In this document: positions 62,029 to 64,000 of the stretch, piece after piece
Layout of the letters: each line of letters begins with the position of its first letter
Position numbering within the stretch: position 1 is the first letter of the stretch
Assembly: GCF_013342145.1 (NCBI RefSeq)
Contig: NZ_JABUQZ010000001.1
Location: forward strand, 3,100,001-3,164,000
Length of the DNA stretch: 64,000 nt
Origin: Haloterrigena gelatinilytica
Lineage (GTDB): Archaea > Halobacteriota > Halobacteria > Halobacteriales > Natrialbaceae
Direction: 5' to 3'
Translations under genes and position numbers: made by a program
The notes under the pieces: model-generated
Database searches by the model: none
Told to the model about the DNA's origin: nothing
The model's input: only the letters and a program-made list of their open reading frames with translations

Positions 62029-62412
62029 ATGACCGACCGTCCCCAGCACCGCCTCGGGGAGTTGATGGAGCAGTCCGATCCGCCGTTCGAGGAGGTGATG
62101 AGCTGCGTGTTCGGAGTCGAGAACCACGAAACGCGAACGTATCTCGTCCTCTGTGAACGGCCGGGTAGCACGATCGACGAACTGGCCGACGCGCTCGAGC
62201 GCGACCGGAGTACGGTCACGCGATCGCTGTCGACGTTGCGCGACCGCGGGCTCGTTCGGCGCGACAGACGATTGCTCGACGGCGGCGGCTACGTCTACCA
62301 GTTCACCGCGGTGCCCGTTGCCGAGACGAAGGCGATGCTCCACGAGGCGTTGGACGCGTGGGCGGCGACGGTACACGAGGTGATCGACGAGTTCGACGGC
62401 ACGCCGTCGTGA
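62029..62412 (+). CDS. TrmB/MarR-type winged-helix regulator
   Basis: A 127-residue DNA-binding protein. The winged helix spans about residues 25-85: TYLVLCERPGSTIDELADAL then RDRSTVTRSLSTLRDRGLVR (recognition helix), and a wing with DGGGYVYQF. The C-terminal helix (AMLHEALDAWAATVHEVIDE) probably dimerises. No ligand domain is present. Target unknown; thrC starts 53 bases downstream on the same strand. Confidence 0.88.
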   Translation: MTDRPQHRLGELMEQSDPPFEEVMSCVFGVENHETRTYLVLCERPGSTIDELADALERDRSTVTRSLSTLRDRGLVRRDRRLLDGGGYVYQFTAVPVAETKAMLHEALDAWAATVHEVIDEFDGTPS

Positions 62413-62465
62413 ATCCACTGTCGAATCCACTCACTTTTTCTCCCTTGCCTCCCTCTCGAGGCACA

Positions 62466-63743
62466 ATGAGTCTCAGCCTCTCCGCTGATCAGCCGGCCGT
62501 CCCGGACGACGCCGACGACGGCGTCTGGCTCGAGTGTATCGACTGCGGCGAGACGTTCGCGCCCTTCGACGACGTCCGCTACACCTGCGACGACTGCGAC
62601 AGCCTGCTCGAGGTCCGCTACGCCGACCTCCCGACGTTCGACGACTTCGAGGGCCAGGGTGTCTGGCGCTACGCCGACGCCCTGCCCTTCGAGTCGGGCG
62701 TCTCGATCCAGGAAGGTGCGACGCCGCTGTACGAGGTGCCGCGACTCGAGGAGGCGATCGGCGTCGAGGCCCTGCGAATCAAACACGAGGGGATGAACCC
62801 CACCGGCTCGTTCAAGGACCGCGGGATGACCGTCGGCGTCAAGGTCGCCGAGGAACTCGGCGTCGGCCGCCTCGCGTGCGCGTCGACGGGCAACACCAGC
62901 GCCGCGCTGGCCGCCTACGGCTCCCGCGGCGGGATGGAGACGCTCGTGCTCCTCCCCGCGGGGAAGGTCGCGGCGGGCAAGATCGCCCAGGCCAGCCTCC
63001 ACGGCGCCCGCATCCTCGAGGTCGACGGCAACTTCGACGCCTGCCTCGACATCGTCCAGGAGCTCGCGGGACAGGGCGAGGCCTACCTGCTGAACTCGCT
63101 GAACCCCTTCCGGCTGGAGGGCCAGAAGACGATCGGCCTCGAGATCCTCGAGGGCTTCCTCGCGGATTACGACGCCGTTCCGGACCGAATCGTCTTGCCG
63201 GTCGGCAACGCCGGCAACACCTCGGCGCTCTACAAGGCCTTCCGCGAACTCGTCCAGGCGGGCGAACTCGAGGAGGACGACGTCCCCAAGCTGACCGGCG
63301 TCCAGGCCGAGGGCGCGGCGCCGATGGTCGAGGCCGTCGAGAACGGAGCAGACGAGGTCCGGCGCTGGGAGGACGTCGAGACGCGAGCGACCGCGATCCG
63401 TATCGGCAACCCCGTCAACGCACCGAAGGCCCTCCCCGGGATCCGCGAAACGGGCGGCACCGCCGTCGCGGTCTCCGACGAGGAGATCACCGAGGCCCAA
63501 CGCGACATCGCGGCCGAGGGGATCGGCGTCGAACCCGCGTCCGCCGCCTCCGTCGCCGGGCTCCGAAAGCTCCGCGCGGAAGGGATCGTCGACGACGACG
63601 AGCGCGTCGCCTGTCTCACGACCGGCCACCTGCTCAAGGACCCCGACGCCGCCGCCGCGGCGGGGAGCGACCCCGAGCCCGTGCCGGCCGACACGCAAGG
63701 TGTTCTCGCGAGCCTTGCGAGTGAGAGCTCGTCGGATCGATAG
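62466..63743 (+). CDS. thrC: Threonine synthase
   Basis: A 425-residue PLP enzyme converting O-phosphohomoserine to threonine. An N-terminal zinc-ribbon-like part (CIDCGETFAPFD, CDDCDSLLEV) precedes the fold II core. The PLP Lys is in NPTGSFKDRGMTVGV, the phosphate loop is GNTSAALAAYGSRGG, and LPVGNAGNTSALYKAF follows. Start ATG 62466 (MSLSLSADQPAV). Normal length for the archaeal type. Homologues are also annotated as cysteate synthase, but context and motifs favour threonine. Confidence 0.95.
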   Translation: MSLSLSADQPAVPDDADDGVWLECIDCGETFAPFDDVRYTCDDCDSLLEVRYADLPTFDDFEGQGVWRYADALPFESGVSIQEGATPLYEVPRLEEAIGVEALRIKHEGMNPTGSFKDRGMTVGVKVAEELGVGRLACASTGNTSAALAAYGSRGGMETLVLLPAGKVAAGKIAQASLHGARILEVDGNFDACLDIVQELAGQGEAYLLNSLNPFRLEGQKTIGLEILEGFLADYDAVPDRIVLPVGNAGNTSALYKAFRELVQAGELEEDDVPKLTGVQAEGAAPMVEAVENGADEVRRWEDVETRATAIRIGNPVNAPKALPGIRETGGTAVAVSDEEITEAQRDIAAEGIGVEPASAASVAGLRKLRAEGIVDDDERVACLTTGHLLKDPDAAAAAGSDPEPVPADTQGVLASLASESSSDR

Positions 63744-63877
63744 ATCCGACGGCGTGCTCGAGCACCTGCAGGACTGAGACGACCGCGGGTCGGACGGTCG
63801 GACGACGCGCGTCGGACGCGTCTGACGGCCGACTGACTGAGCTTTTTCCGGGTCCGACTCGAACCGAACGGCGACTC

Positions 63878-64000
63878 ATGTCCGCCGACCGCCAGGGTAA
63901 CGACCCCACGCCCGCTCGCGTCGACCCGAGCGACCAGCGACCGTCCGTCCCGCTTTCCGCTCGCATCGAACGGACGCAACTCGAGTTGCGGGTCGCAGCC
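63878..64000 (+). CDS. Unknown protein, 3'-truncated by window edge
   Basis: An ORF open from ATG 63878 to the end of the window (41 codons seen), starting MSADRQGNDPTPARV. A weak T-rich box (GCTTTTTCC near 63841) lies about 31 bases upstream. The visible part is polar with no motif, so no function can be given. Confidence 0.45.
   Translation, partial: MSADRQGNDPTPARVDPSDQRPSVPLSARIERTQLELRVAA

Overview
The window is a chromosomal segment of a haloarchaeon. The DNA is GC-rich, the proteins are acidic (rich in Asp/Glu, poor in Lys), the RNA polymerase subunits are split archaeal-style (A'/A'' and B'/B''), EF-2 and SerRS are archaeal, and arginine is made with a LysW-type carrier protein. Many genes have a TATA-like box about 28 bases before the start codon, as leaderless haloarchaeal genes do. 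The gene set suggests the Natrialba/Haloterrigena/Natrinema side of the group; that placement is inference.

Layout. 0-8.7 kb: a truncated membrane histidine kinase, a cation-efflux protein, two overlapping fluoride channel genes, a short-chain dehydrogenase, a PhoU/TrkA-C protein, seryl-tRNA synthetase and an AT-richer Tat-exported zincin-like protein. 8.9-30.5 kb: the informational cluster rpoH-rpoB''-rpoB'-rpoA'-rpoA''-nusA / rps12-rps7 / EF-2, all on the minus strand but broken in two places. An aldehyde dehydrogenase and a V4R-like protein lie between nusA and rps12. A 7-kb block lies between rps7 and EF-2. That block carries an HExxH protein, a DUF7504-like protein, two paralogous CHAT (caspase-like) proteases, a HalX-type response regulator with a degenerate receiver, and a 41-residue membrane micropeptide too short for usual gene callers.

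30.7-34.7 kb: two near-identical tRNA-Asp genes, a tRNA-Asp 3' fragment plus a degenerate inverted copy, a PD-(D/E)XK nuclease-like gene, a Bat-type regulator, and two copies of a hairpin plus C-tract element, each behind a promoter-like box. 34.7-50 kb: ordinary chromosomal genes (two Pcm-type methyltransferases, zinc-finger protein, LURP-one protein, aminopeptidase, two membrane TrkA-C proteins, HerA-like ATPase, coiled-coil protein, phosphodiesterase, second cation-efflux protein, a frameshifted methyltransferase, XPD-like helicase, RNA ligase family).

50-64 kb: a membrane-anchored winged-helix protein, then the complete arginine operon argG-argH-argW(lysW)-argX-argC-argB-argD-argE-argF. 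From argW onward nearly every junction is a stop/start overlap. It is preceded by a leaderless-looking 30-codon ORF with an Arg-rich end and followed by hairpin/T-tract terminators. A small regulator, a HalOD1/DUF8001-like protein, threonine synthase and a truncated last gene complete the window.

The strongest candidate for an undescribed system is the CHAT-protease/HalX/micropeptide block at 12.3-18.4 kb. Next come the Arg-rich leader of argG and the paired C-rich elements at 34.16 and 34.57 kb.
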